From positions 1 through 45,056 of the forward strand of contig CAMDHE010000023.1 of NCBI GenBank assembly GCA_945898095.1: a stretch of DNA of 45,056 bases, read 5' to 3'. Made by a program: the position numbers and the translations under genes. Numbering within the stretch: position 1 is the stretch's first letter; the number at the start of each line of letters is the position of its first letter. Positions 1 through 7,604 of the stretch are shown piece by piece. A model generated the notes under the pieces. That model ran no database searches, was not told where the DNA came from, and saw only the letters and a list, made by a program, of their open reading frames with translations. This stretch comes from Roseateles toxinivorans. GTDB taxonomy: Bacteria > Pseudomonadota > Gammaproteobacteria > Burkholderiales > Burkholderiaceae_C.

Positions 1-127
1 CGCCACCTTTCCCTCCCTGTACCCCCAGGTAGAACTGGAGATCCTGCCCAATTCAGGGCATTACCCGATGCTGGAGACTCCCGCCTGGCTGGTCAGCGTG
101 ATGGAGAGGTTCCTCTCGGCGCATTGA
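1..127 (+). CDS. alpha/beta hydrolase, C-terminal end (partial)
   Basis: The window opens inside a plus-strand gene. Its last 41 codons are read from base 2 to a TGA at 125–127. The tail contains NSGHYPMLETP, the usual setting of the catalytic histidine at the end of alpha/beta-hydrolase-fold enzymes, followed by a helix (WLVSVMERFLSAH) typical of their C-terminus. Nucleophile and acid residues lie outside the window, so esterase, lipase and C–C hydrolase cannot be told apart. The gene converges on the PAP2 gene, with a long inverted repeat between the two stop codons. Confidence 0.7.
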   Translation, partial: ATFPSLYPQVELEILPNSGHYPMLETPAWLVSVMERFLSAH

Positions 128-129
128 AC

Positions 130-194
130 TAAGGGATGCTCTGCATAACCCCTCACGGCACCCAGTCGCGTTGAGTTATGCAGAGCATCCCTTA
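130..194. repeat. 20-bp perfect inverted repeat between convergent genes
   Basis: Arms 130–149 and 175–194 are perfect reverse complements (core aagggatgctctgcataac), with a 25-nt spacer. The right arm includes the TAA stop of the PAP2 gene (192–194). It may act as a bidirectional terminator, but it lacks a clear T-run. The arm sequence also resembles insertion-sequence ends, so a miniature element or a collapsed IS pair is possible. No transposase lies between the arms. Confidence 0.7.
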
Positions 195-1073
195 AGGCCG
201 CCGGCTCGGCACCAGCCGCAGCCTTGCCAGTAGCCAGGGCACCGCTATCGCGATGAACAGGCTGATGATCAGGCCCTTTGATGCTTCCCAGGCTTGCGCT
301 GGCGGATTCAAGGCGGCACCGGTGATTTTCAGCGCCTTTTGCAGCAGGATGAAGGCCAATATTCCGACCAGGGCGGCGATGATCTGCCGCCACCAGTTGG
401 TCGGCGCAGAGAAGCCAAGAGCCAGGTTTTCATAGCGCAAACCGAGGATCCCACCGACGATCCAGCCGGCGAGCATCAGCACGTAATTCGGCGGTTTGGC
501 CATATTGGGCCAGCCGGCCAGCGTCGCTGCCGTGATCAGCAGGACAAACGTCAAGCTCCAGATCGTCTGGGTTTGCCAGAACCATTGGCGGTCCTTGATC
601 TGGGCGAACAAGAGCAGCGTGGCTGCGCCCAGCGTCACGCCGCCCAGCACATCGGCCGCATCATGTGCGCCCAGGTAGATACGGCTCAAACAAACGCCGA
701 CAACGACCGTCGAAGCCAGCAGCCATGCCCATGGGCGTCGTATTTCATAGGCCAGCCAGAACCAGATCGTGACCGCCATTTGCGCATGTCCGCTGGGCAT
801 GCCGTAACTTTCACCCACCAGATCATCGAGTCGCAAGGCCAGCGGCGGCCGTGGACTCTGCAGCAAGTCCTTGAAAAAAGCGTTGAAGACGGCGCTGAAA
901 GTGACCAGCAACATGACGCGGAAAAACATTTCCTTGTTCCACACCCAATAGCCAACCGCCATGAAAAACATGATGAAGGTCGCAGAGCCCAGCCAGGACA
1001 TGGCGAAAGCCGCCTGAGTCAAGCCAGGACTGCGCCAGGGCAGCACCCAATCGATGTCGTGCAATAGGTTCAT
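192..1073 (-). CDS. PAP2-superfamily membrane phosphatase
   Basis: This 293-residue polytopic membrane protein carries all three PAP2 signature blocks: K68–R75–P76 (KDLLQSPRPP), PSGH at 93–96, and S130-R131…H137…D141 (SRIYLGAHDAAD). These form the phosphate-binding and His-nucleophile site of lipid phosphatases acting on phosphatidic acid, undecaprenyl diphosphate or related substrates on the outer face of the membrane. The C-terminal half adds several hydrophobic segments beyond the minimal domain, so it is longer than BacA-replacing PAP2 enzymes such as PgpB. The ATG at 1073 is the natural start. It is a single gene. Its substrate cannot be read from the sequence. Confidence 0.88.
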   Translation of the reverse strand: MNLLHDIDWVLPWRSPGLTQAAFAMSWLGSATFIMFFMAVGYWVWNKEMFFRVMLLVTFSAVFNAFFKDLLQSPRPPLALRLDDLVGESYGMPSGHAQMAVTIWFWLAYEIRRPWAWLLASTVVVGVCLSRIYLGAHDAADVLGGVTLGAATLLLFAQIKDRQWFWQTQTIWSLTFVLLITAATLAGWPNMAKPPNYVLMLAGWIVGGILGLRYENLALGFSAPTNWWRQIIAALVGILAFILLQKALKITGAALNPPAQAWEASKGLIISLFIAIAVPWLLARLRLVPSRRP

Positions 1074-1328
1074 GGCAGTCAGTTCAAATGGCAGGGACGG
1101 TTGTCGGTGTCGGGCAGGAACGCCGCGCCAACGGGGTTTGGCGGACTGATTCTAAGCGCCGGTTCTGCCGACCTTGCATTTTTGTCACGGTCCGAAATAT
1201 TTGCTGCATCGAGACGGTGCGGGACCCACTGGTTTTTATTTGGTATTTTCTAAAATAAAGGGTCAACCGAACTTCCAGCCTCGCGTTGAACCTGTATGGC
1301 GCTGTTGCCATGATTGAAGAAAGCACTT

Positions 1329-1718
1329 ATGTTGAAAAATACTCTGATTGCTGCTCTGCTGGCCTCTTCCGGCTTTGCGGCTTTGGCTCAAACAGCGGTT
1401 GCGCCCAAACCAGCGGTGGTGGCGGCTTCAAGTGCAGTTCCGGCAATGCCAGCCAAGCCTGTAGCAGCAATGACTGCGGCACCAGTGGCACCAGCAGCGC
1501 CAGCCAAGCCTGGAGCAGCAATGACTGCGGCACCAGCAGCAACGGCAGCGCCCGCTGCCAAAGTGGCCGGGGCCGAGCCTGCGGTGAAGAAATCAAAGAA
1601 TGATATTTGTCACGACAAGAGCAGTTCGGCTTACAAGCAAACTACCAACTTCACTGAATACAAAACCATGGATGAGTGCACCAAGAGCGGTGGTCGTCCA
1701 CCCAAGGCAAGCAAGTAA
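1329..1718 (+). CDS. small secreted Ala/Pro-rich protein with conserved Cys-containing tail
   Basis: This is a 129-residue protein if started at the ATG at 1329. An upstream in-frame TTG at 1314 would add five residues. The start gives a clean signal peptide (MLKNTLIAALLASSGFAALA) with cleavage near AQ. The middle is a low-complexity Ala/Pro/Lys linker containing two 17-residue repeats. The C-terminal ~40 residues form a compact segment with two cysteines (DICHDKSSSAYKQT … MDECTKSGGRPP). From memory, similar short C…F..Y….EC..SGGR.P tails occur in other small proteobacterial proteins and after some HNH-type domains; the function is unknown to me. Likely periplasmic. Confidence 0.72.
   Translation: MLKNTLIAALLASSGFAALAQTAVAPKPAVVAASSAVPAMPAKPVAAMTAAPVAPAAPAKPGAAMTAAPAATAAPAAKVAGAEPAVKKSKNDICHDKSSSAYKQTTNFTEYKTMDECTKSGGRPPKASK
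1449..1550 (+). repeat. two 51-bp tandem repeats inside the secreted protein
   Basis: Units at 1449–1499 and 1500–1550 are near-identical. They encode AKPVAAMTAAPVAPAAP and AKPGAAMTAAPAATAAP. The in-frame 17-codon period means copy-number change would alter linker length without a frameshift. Confidence 0.85.
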
Positions 1719-1794
1719 TTAGATTCAATCCCGAGTGCAGCTGAGTATGTAGCCGCGCTCGGTTTTGAAGCCGGTGCCGCCTTGCCGAGAATAT

Positions 1795-1822
1795 AATAAA
1801 TCCCGCTTTTGCGGGATTTATT
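1795..1822. terminator. bidirectional intrinsic terminator
   Basis: A perfect 12-bp stem (1795–1806 with 1811–1822) closes a TTTT loop. The GC-rich upper stem (cccgc/gcggg) is flanked by A-run and T-run sequence, so it can work on both strands. It sits between the convergent secreted-protein gene and the lyase gene that ends the ABC-transporter operon. Confidence 0.85.
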
Positions 1823-1849
1823 TCGGGCTTTCAGATCAGCGGCCAGTAT

Positions 1850-2725
1850 TCAGTCCGGATCCTTGGCATGGCGCTGCTCGAAGGCCCAGACCTCCGGAAA
1901 CCCCGTCAACTGGTGCAACTGAGCCATGCTGTAGCTCGGTACATCAAGGCCGATCGTGCTGCGCTTCGATTGCAAAAATTGGTAGCCGGCAGCCAGCGCT
2001 GCGGTGGCCACGCCCATGCCCAAGGCTGGGTAGATGGCGATATTGAAGCCCCATTCGCGCAACTGGTCGGCCTCGATCTCGGGGGACAAGCCGGTCGGCA
2101 CCATATTCGCCAGCAGCCAGCCATCGACTTCGCTGCCGATGCGGCGGAACTCTTCTGCCGACTCGGGTGACTCGACAAAGATGATGTCGGCGCCGGCCTT
2201 GGCATAGGCATTGCCGCGCTTGATCGCCTCGTCCAGGCCCAGGCCGGTGCGCGCATCGGTGCGGGCGATGATCAAGGTGTCGTCGCTGCGCCTTGCTTCC
2301 ACCGCAACTTCGATTTTTTGCACCATCTCGGCCATGGCAATCACCTGGCGGCCCTGGGTATGACCGCATTTTTTCGGCGACTGCTGGTCTTCGAACTGGA
2401 TCGCCTGCACGCCCGCTGCTTCATAGCCGCGCACGGTGCGGCGCAAATTGATCAGGCCGCCAAAGCCGGTGTCGGCATCAGCGATCAAGGGCTTGCGAAT
2501 ACCGCCGGCGATCGTCGCCGCGCGCCCGACCATGTCGGTATAGGTGACCAGGCCAGCGTCGGCCACACCGAGGTAGGAGCCCGAGATGCCGTAGCCGGTC
2601 ATGTAGAGCGCCTTGAAATCGAGCTGGTCGGCGATCAGCGCCGAGAACATGTCGAAGACGCCCGGCGCGATCACGAATTCGCCCGCAGTCAGGATTTGTT
2701 TCAATGTTCTGGTCTGGTTCATCAT
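1850..2725 (-). CDS. isocitrate lyase/PEP mutase family enzyme
   Basis: This is a 291-residue TIM-barrel enzyme of the isocitrate lyase/phosphoenolpyruvate mutase superfamily. Visible marks are IADADTGFGG (metal-binding aspartates near 83–85) and KKCGH at 118–122, where the cysteine is the general acid of the C–C lyases (2-methylisocitrate or dimethylmalate lyase type) rather than of true PEP mutases. I chose the ATG at 2725, because the longer frame to 2785 adds residues unlike the family and runs back into the permease gene; the ATG at 2722 is equally possible. It is the last gene of an operon with an ABC importer, so the imported compound, or its product, is probably cleaved by this enzyme. 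The exact substrate is unknown. Confidence 0.82.
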   Translation of the reverse strand: MMNQTRTLKQILTAGEFVIAPGVFDMFSALIADQLDFKALYMTGYGISGSYLGVADAGLVTYTDMVGRAATIAGGIRKPLIADADTGFGGLINLRRTVRGYEAAGVQAIQFEDQQSPKKCGHTQGRQVIAMAEMVQKIEVAVEARRSDDTLIIARTDARTGLGLDEAIKRGNAYAKAGADIIFVESPESAEEFRRIGSEVDGWLLANMVPTGLSPEIEADQLREWGFNIAIYPALGMGVATAALAAGYQFLQSKRSTIGLDVPSYSMAQLHQLTGFPEVWAFEQRHAKDPD

Positions 2726-2754
2726 CAGGGTTCCGTTGAGTGGGTTTCGTTCAG

Positions 2755-3519
2755 TCAGGCTGCGTGGCGCAGCTTCTTGTCCCATTGCAGCAAGCCCAGG
2801 CTCACTGCAGTGGCAAAGAGGAAGAGCATCAGCGCCAGCGCCACGATCGTCGGTGCATCATTGCGGTCGATCGCTCGCATCAGCAGATGGCCGATGCCGC
2901 GCTGCGAGGCAAACATCTCGCCCAGCAAGGTGCCCAGCAGGGTGAGTGAAAAGCCGATGCGCAGGCCGGCGACGATCTCGGGGAGGGCGGCCGGAATCAG
3001 CACATGGACGGCAGCTTGCCAGGCCGTCAGGCGATGCGCCCGAATCGAGCGCAGATGGACCGGTCGCAGATTGCGCACAGCCGTTATGGTGAAGATCACC
3101 ATCGGGATGATGCCGTGGATCGCGCCGAAGGCGATCTTGGCCGAAATCCCCAGCCCGAAAATCAGCAGCACGACCGGATAGAGTGCGATTTTCGGGATCG
3201 AGTAGAGCGCCAGCAGCAGCGGCTCGAACACATCACCGGCCAGTCGGCGCGCGCCCAGCAGCAAGCCGATGGCCATGCCACCGAACAGCGAGATGCAAAG
3301 CGCCGCGCCGAAGGCCAGGCCGGTTTCGGTCAGGTGGTCGACGAATTCAGCGTCGCTGACTTCGATCCTCACCTGCTTGAAGGTACTGATCGGGCCAGGC
3401 AGAATCGTCGGGCCAAAAAACCAGCTGGCCAGCGCCCAGCAGCCGAGGATCCCGAGCAGGAGCAGCAATACATCGCCCCAGCGCTGGGCTGCCGATGGCA
3501 AGGCATTGGGCGATTTCAA
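2755..3519 (-). CDS. ABC transporter permease (SsuC/TauC-type), second copy
   Basis: A 254-residue inner-membrane permease with about six hydrophobic segments. It has the cytoplasmic EAA-like loop (SIRAHRLTAWQAAVHVLIPAALPEIVAG region) that docks on the ATPase. The family is the BPD_transp_1 permeases of nitrate/sulfonate/taurine-type importers. Its start overlaps the end of the preceding permease gene by 4 bp (ATGA), which indicates translational coupling. Because a different permease precedes it, the transporter is probably a heterodimer rather than the usual SsuC homodimer. Confidence 0.88.
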   Translation of the reverse strand: MKSPNALPSAAQRWGDVLLLLLGILGCWALASWFFGPTILPGPISTFKQVRIEVSDAEFVDHLTETGLAFGAALCISLFGGMAIGLLLGARRLAGDVFEPLLLALYSIPKIALYPVVLLIFGLGISAKIAFGAIHGIIPMVIFTITAVRNLRPVHLRSIRAHRLTAWQAAVHVLIPAALPEIVAGLRIGFSLTLLGTLLGEMFASQRGIGHLLMRAIDRNDAPTIVALALMLFLFATAVSLGLLQWDKKLRHAA

Positions 3520-4316
3520 GTCAGCTCCTTGAGCACGCGGCGCTGGTAAAGCCGCTGTTCCGCCATATGCAGGAGCAGGTTGATCGTGCCGACAAAGAGC
3601 AGCAGCAAGGTCATCAATCCATACATCGTCGGGTTGTCGAAGTTGTTGTAGGCATAGGCGATCTGATAGCCAAAACCGGCCCCCGACAGCACGAACTCGC
3701 CACCGATCACCGCGATGAATGAATAGACGACGGCCAGCTTGATGCCGGTGAAAACGAAGGGCAGGCTGGCCGGCAAGGTGATCAGCAGCAGCTCGTCGAT
3801 GCGGCCCATGCGCAGCATGCGCGCGGTGCGCAGCAGCACCGCCGGCACCCGCTCCAACCCGTTCAATGTGTTGACCGCCATCGCCACCACCGCGAACAAA
3901 AAGCCCAGCGCGACCAGCGGCCAGCGATTCAGCCCCAGCAGCACGATCAGCATCGGATAGAGCACGAAGATCGGCACCGCGTAATAGGACAGCAGCAGCG
4001 GGTCAAGCACGCGCCGCAGCCTGGGCAGCTTGAACAGCATGATGCCGAACAGGAAACCGAACAGCACCGCCAGCAGCACCGCGATACCCGCTGCTGAAAG
4101 GGTCAGCCAGATGTCGGTCTTGAAGCTGCCCTTGACCAGCAGGTCGATGGCGCTGAGCAGCATCTTCGAAGGCGGAATGAATGAGACAGGATTGATCCAC
4201 CCGAGCCGACTGCCGGCTTCCAGCAGCAACACACAGCCGGCGATGACGAGCAGGCGCAGGGCGACGACGCGGTGCTTGAGCCATAAGGGCTGCAGGCTGC
4301 CAGGCTGGGCTGTCAT
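3516..4316 (-). CDS. ABC transporter permease (SsuC/TauC-type), first copy
   Basis: A 266-residue polytopic permease. It has an N-terminal hydrophobic segment (LLVIAGCVLLLEAGSRLGW), a SFIPPSKMLLSAIDLL entry loop and an EAA-type loop (RTARMLRMGRIDELLLITLP) before the last membrane segments. It overlaps both neighbours by 4 bp (ATPase upstream, second permease downstream). It is clearly distinct in sequence from the second permease, so the two are old paralogues. Confidence 0.88.
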   Translation of the reverse strand: MTAQPGSLQPLWLKHRVVALRLLVIAGCVLLLEAGSRLGWINPVSFIPPSKMLLSAIDLLVKGSFKTDIWLTLSAAGIAVLLAVLFGFLFGIMLFKLPRLRRVLDPLLLSYYAVPIFVLYPMLIVLLGLNRWPLVALGFLFAVVAMAVNTLNGLERVPAVLLRTARMLRMGRIDELLLITLPASLPFVFTGIKLAVVYSFIAVIGGEFVLSGAGFGYQIAYAYNNFDNPTMYGLMTLLLLFVGTINLLLHMAEQRLYQRRVLKELT

Positions 4317-5119
4317 CGCTTGGCTTTCAGCGCCTTGATCGACTCGGCGCGCAGCATGCCCCAGATCTGCGCCTGCAGGGCGCCAAAGCGCGGGTCCATC
4401 GCGGTCTGTGCATCACGCTCGGGGCTCCAACCGGTTTCGACGATTTCGATGAAACGCCCCGGGCAGGACGACATCACGCCGATCCGGTCCGACAGCAGCA
4501 CCGCTTCATCGATTGAATGGGTGATCAGCATGATCGTCGAGCCGGTGTCGCGCCAGAGCTTGAGCATCTCTTCGCCCATCAGCAAGCGGGTCTGCTGATC
4601 AAGTGCGCCGAACGGCTCATCGAGCAGCATCAGCCTTGGCCGCAGCACCATTGCGCGCGCAATGCAAACCCGCTGGCGCATGCCGCCCGACAACTGCGAG
4701 GGATAAATGCCTGCGCATCCCGACAGTCCCATGAAGTCCAGCGCATGGTCGACCCTGGCCTTGACTTGATCCTCGGGCAGGCCGGCGCGGCGCAGGCCGA
4801 AAGCGGCATTGTCAAAAACATTCAGCCAGGGAAAGCTGGCGTCTTCCTGGAACACGACGGCGATGCCATCAGGCACTTCGCCGACGACAGGCCTTCCTTC
4901 GAAATGCACGCTGCCGCTGCTCGGCGCACCAAGCCCGGCCAACAGGTCGAGCAAGGTCGATTTGCCGCAGCCCGAAGGACCGACGACCGAGAAGAACTCG
5001 CCCTCACGCAGATCGAAAGAAACCGGCCCGAGCGCATGGAATGGCTGGCCGGTATCGCGCGCGCTGAAGGTCTTGGTCGCGGCATTGACGCTGACGATCG
5101 GGTTTCGGGCCAGGCTCAT
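4313..5119 (-). CDS. ABC transporter ATP-binding protein (SsuB/TauB-type)
   Basis: A 268-residue cytoplasmic ATPase with Walker A GPSGCGKST, signature LSGGMRQR, Walker B LMLLDEP followed by the D-loop FGALD, and switch histidine THS. The order and spacing are those of nitrate/sulfonate/taurine importers. It is coupled by 4-bp overlaps to the binding-protein gene and the first permease. It powers the importer formed with the two permeases. Confidence 0.92.
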   Translation of the reverse strand: MSLARNPIVSVNAATKTFSARDTGQPFHALGPVSFDLREGEFFSVVGPSGCGKSTLLDLLAGLGAPSSGSVHFEGRPVVGEVPDGIAVVFQEDASFPWLNVFDNAAFGLRRAGLPEDQVKARVDHALDFMGLSGCAGIYPSQLSGGMRQRVCIARAMVLRPRLMLLDEPFGALDQQTRLLMGEEMLKLWRDTGSTIMLITHSIDEAVLLSDRIGVMSSCPGRFIEIVETGWSPERDAQTAMDPRFGALQAQIWGMLRAESIKALKAKR

Positions 5120-6096
5120 TTACGCTGGTCGGCGGGCAGCAGGCTCTCGTCGACGATCTTGCTCCAGTCGAAGGGGCCGGGCTCGATCGCCTTGACCAGA
5201 ATCAGCCCGGTCAGCATCGTGTTCATGCCTTCATAGTCGAGCTTGCCGGTGCTCCAGTAAGTGCCCTTGGACGCAAGGATTTCGCTGATCGCGGTCTTGG
5301 CGATGTCGGGCGACATCTTGTAATGCTTGGCGAGGATGTCGCCTGATTCGGCCGGATTCTTCAGCAGATATTCAACACCTTTGCGGCGCGCGCTGATGAT
5401 GGCCTTGATGATGTCCGGGTTCTTCTTCAGGTAATCGGTGCGGACGACACCGACCGTCTGGGTCGCGTTCGGGATCATCTCGGCTGACTTGAGAATCATC
5501 TTCAGCGTGGCGCGCTCGCGGCTGTAGATCGGCTCGGTCATGTAGATCACGTCCACCGCGCCTTCGCGCAAGGCGGTGATCGCGCCTGACAGGCTACCGA
5601 CGGCCTTGCGATCGACATTGGCCAGGATGCCGACCTTGTTCAGCGCCATCGTCGACACCATGTCAGTGACCGATTTGGGGCTGCTGTAACCGAGCTTCTT
5701 GTCCTTCAGGTCGCTGATCGAATTCAGCGCCGAACCCGTCTTGGCGACCCAGTAGATGTCGGCCAGGCTGAGCACCCCGCCATGCACGATGGTCAGATCG
5801 ACCCCTTGCTTGAAGGCCGCGATCGCCGCCGGCAGCGCCACTTCGCCATAAGGAATATCTGCCGCCATCGCGTTGCGCACCGTGGTGCCGCCGCCCGCCG
5901 AGGTGATGAAGCCGGTGACATCGATACCGGCTTCCTTGAAATAGCCCTTTTCCATGGCCACGGCAAAAGGCACGCCATACATGCCATCGGCCCAATGGGT
6001 CACGGTCAGGTTGACCGCCGCCGCCGGGAAACTGATTGCCATGATCGACAACAGCAGGCAGGCCGCTGTCTTGTGGAAAGTACGAATGAATTTCAT
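5116..6096 (-). CDS. ABC transporter substrate-binding protein (NMT1/THI5-like)
   Basis: A 326-residue exported protein. The signal peptide is MKFIRTFHKTAACLLLSIMA… with cleavage near FPAAA. The mature part starts with the fold typical of NMT1/SsuA-like solute-binding proteins (ADGMYGVPFAVAMEKGYFKE, then the GGG-T loop). I chose the ATG at 6096, preceded by a good ribosome-binding site (AAGGAG about 6 nt upstream), over an in-frame start at 6123. It is the first gene of the five-gene operon. Family members bind sulfonates, pyrimidine precursors, phthalate or other carboxylates; the linked lyase hints at an organic acid, which is inference. Confidence 0.88.
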   Translation of the reverse strand: MKFIRTFHKTAACLLLSIMAISFPAAAVNLTVTHWADGMYGVPFAVAMEKGYFKEAGIDVTGFITSAGGGTTVRNAMAADIPYGEVALPAAIAAFKQGVDLTIVHGGVLSLADIYWVAKTGSALNSISDLKDKKLGYSSPKSVTDMVSTMALNKVGILANVDRKAVGSLSGAITALREGAVDVIYMTEPIYSRERATLKMILKSAEMIPNATQTVGVVRTDYLKKNPDIIKAIISARRKGVEYLLKNPAESGDILAKHYKMSPDIAKTAISEILASKGTYWSTGKLDYEGMNTMLTGLILVKAIEPGPFDWSKIVDESLLPADQRK

Positions 6097-6154
6097 GCTT
6101 GTCTCCTTGGTTGTTGGCTGCAAATGTAAAAAATATTCTTGTCAGGACTTAATT

Positions 6155-6300
6155 CCGTTCGTGCTGAGGACGAGACTCCGTTCGTGCTGAGGACGAGATT
6201 CCGTTCGTCCTGAGGATTAGACCCGGTTCCCCCTGAGGATTAGATCCCGTTCGCTCTGATGATTAGATCCCGTTCGTCCTGAGCTTGTCGAAGGACTCAG
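6155..6300 (+). repeat. 23-bp tandem array fused to a dispersed repeat
   Basis: Six degenerate units start at 6155, 6178, 6201, 6224, 6247 and 6270, an exact 23-bp period (consensus ccgttcgtcctgaggattaga, with variants). The last unit runs on into gagcttgtcgaaggactcag, the second half of a dispersed repeat that recurs at about 6646 and 6834. The array looks like expansion of the element's first half. Confidence 0.85.
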
Positions 6301-6354
6301 CCCGAGCCTTCCCTCGGCAAGCCATTCGGTACGGCCCATTTTTAAAAGTTTTGC

Positions 6355-6480
6355 TCAAGTCCTGCTTCTCTTTCCCGGCTCAATGGCCCGCGCCCCGAGA
6401 TCCGCCAGCAGTATGCGGCCATAAGGCCCCGAGAGCATATGGGTCAAATCGAGTGCCGTGCCATGTTCGATTGCCAAAAT
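6355..6480 (-). pseudogene. CaiB/BaiF (class III) CoA-transferase N-terminal relic
   Basis: Read on the minus strand, this stretch encodes ALDLTHMLSGPYG followed by RILLADLGARAIEPG and a stop at 6355–6357. This closely matches the family's N-terminal Rossmann motif (LDLTHMLSGPYG..LLADLGA.V.K.EP). The codons just upstream are not clearly family-like, and the remaining roughly 350 residues of a CoA-transferase are absent. It is therefore a short relic, perhaps cut by the adjacent repeats. Identification rests on this motif only. Confidence 0.6.
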
Positions 6481-6612
6481 GGGTCCAGCCTTGTTCAATG
6501 ATCCGCTTGCGAAACAGCCCGTCGCGGGCCAGGCAGTTGCGAACGATTGTCCGGTCAGGCAGCAGCCAATCGGCCGACCTGCTGAAATAAATCTGCCAGT
6601 TGCTCTTCACGC

Positions 6613-6863
6613 CCGAAGGTTTTGCGCGCCAAAACCAACCACCCCCCGTTCGCCCTGAGCCTGTCGAAGGGCCTGAACCTGTCGAAGGGCCTGAGCCCGC
6701 CGCAGCGCTCTTGATGGTTCGACAAGCTCACCACGAACGGAAGGGTAGTCACCACCATCGGAAGAGTAGTGACCGAGAACGGAAGGGTGCTCACCAGAAA
6801 CCGAAGATTTTTCGCGCCAAAACCAACCCCCCCGTTCGCCCTGAGCCTGTCGAAGGGCCCGAG
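6613..6863 (+). repeat. pair of ~62-bp direct repeats
   Basis: Bases 6613–6676 and 6801–6862 are near-identical (ccgaag…ttcgcgccaaaaccaac… then the dispersed element ending ctgtcgaaggg). Between them, the dispersed element also occurs in inverted orientation (about 6715–6740). Confidence 0.75.
6738..6806 (+). repeat. 21-bp tandem array
   Basis: The motif c(g/c)gaag recurs at 6738, 6759, 6780 and 6801, an exact 21-bp period. Each unit resembles cggaagggtagtcaccacca. The fourth unit is also the start of the second ~62-bp direct repeat. Confidence 0.7.
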
Positions 6864-6953
6864 CCCGGCATAGCGCTGAGGATGCTGAATGCCTGCAACT
6901 GCTATAAAGAGCCGTCTTCAGCCGATCCGCCGAAATTTTTTCGAACCTCAACC

Positions 6954-7580
6954 ATGTACAACCCACCCCATTTCGCCATCCAGGACCTGGATTTGGCGCT
7001 GCAATTGATGGCGCAGCATCCGTTTGCGATGCTGGTCGGGCCCGATGCACAAGGCGGCAGCTTTGCCACTCATCTGCCGCTGACGGCCTTGCAGGACGAG
7101 CAGGGGCTGTTTCTCGAAGGCCATATGGCGCGCGCCAATCCGCATTGGGAATGGCTGGCCGCGCAATCGGCGAGCGGGCAGCAGGTGCTGGCGATTTTCA
7201 GCGGCCCCAGCGCCTATATCAGCCCCGGCCATTACGACACCAAGCTGGCCGTGCCGACCTGGAACTATCTGGCCGTCCATCTTTATGGCGAGCTGAGCCT
7301 GATCGACGATGAAGAAGCCAAGGACGCGCTGCTCAAACGCCTGATCGGCCAGCATGAACCCGCTTATGCCGCGCAATGGCGCAGCCTGCCGCGCGACTAT
7401 CAAAGCAAGATGCTCGGCGCCATCGTCGGCTTCCGCTTCAGCGTGCAGCGCTGGGAAGGCAAGATCAAGCTCAGCCAGAACCGCCCCGCCGCCGAACGCA
7501 ACCGCATCCAGTCGGCATTCGCCGAAGGCAATGCACAGCAACAGGCGCTCGCCGGTTGGATGAAGCAGTTGGGGCTTTGA
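6954..7580 (+). CDS. PaiB-family FMN-binding protein
   Basis: This 208-residue protein matches the PaiB family (negative transcriptional regulator with an FMN-binding split barrel) along its whole length. It starts MYNPPHFAI. The core includes THLPL, GHMARANPHW, FSGPSAYISP and VPTWNYLAVH, and the tail has KMLGAIVGFRF and KLSQNRP. I took the ATG at 6954, because sequence further upstream in the frame is repeat-derived. In Bacillus, PaiB works with the acetyltransferase PaiA; no PaiA homologue is adjacent here. Its role is probably flavin-dependent, and direct DNA binding is doubtful. Confidence 0.88.
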   Translation: MYNPPHFAIQDLDLALQLMAQHPFAMLVGPDAQGGSFATHLPLTALQDEQGLFLEGHMARANPHWEWLAAQSASGQQVLAIFSGPSAYISPGHYDTKLAVPTWNYLAVHLYGELSLIDDEEAKDALLKRLIGQHEPAYAAQWRSLPRDYQSKMLGAIVGFRFSVQRWEGKIKLSQNRPAAERNRIQSAFAEGNAQQQALAGWMKQLGL

Positions 7581-7604
7581 GCTTCAGCGGGCGCGTCAAT
7601 TGAT

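Larger units (their letters stand above)
6124..6953. other. gene-poor, repeat-rich intergenic region
   Basis: There is no convincing intact gene in about 830 bp. The stretch contains the likely promoter region of the ABC operon, a 23-bp tandem array, a CaiB/BaiF relic, two direct repeats of about 62 bp, a 21-bp tandem array and several copies, in both orientations, of a dispersed element with the core CCTGAGC(C/T)TGTCGAAGG. Short open frames here are interrupted and repeat-derived. Confidence 0.75.

Noticed and set aside
294-1067. 257-codon plus-strand frame
   Set aside because: It is antisense to the PAP2 gene, with composition typical of a high-GC shadow frame.
6155-6300. Possible CRISPR array
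   Set aside because: The 23-bp period is continuous with no spacers between repeats, and no cas genes are present.
6380-6610. 76-codon minus-strand frame (RTIVRNCLARDGLFRKRII…)
   Set aside because: It lies over the CaiB/BaiF relic in another frame; I could not link it to any family and its 3' part is a shadow of the relic.
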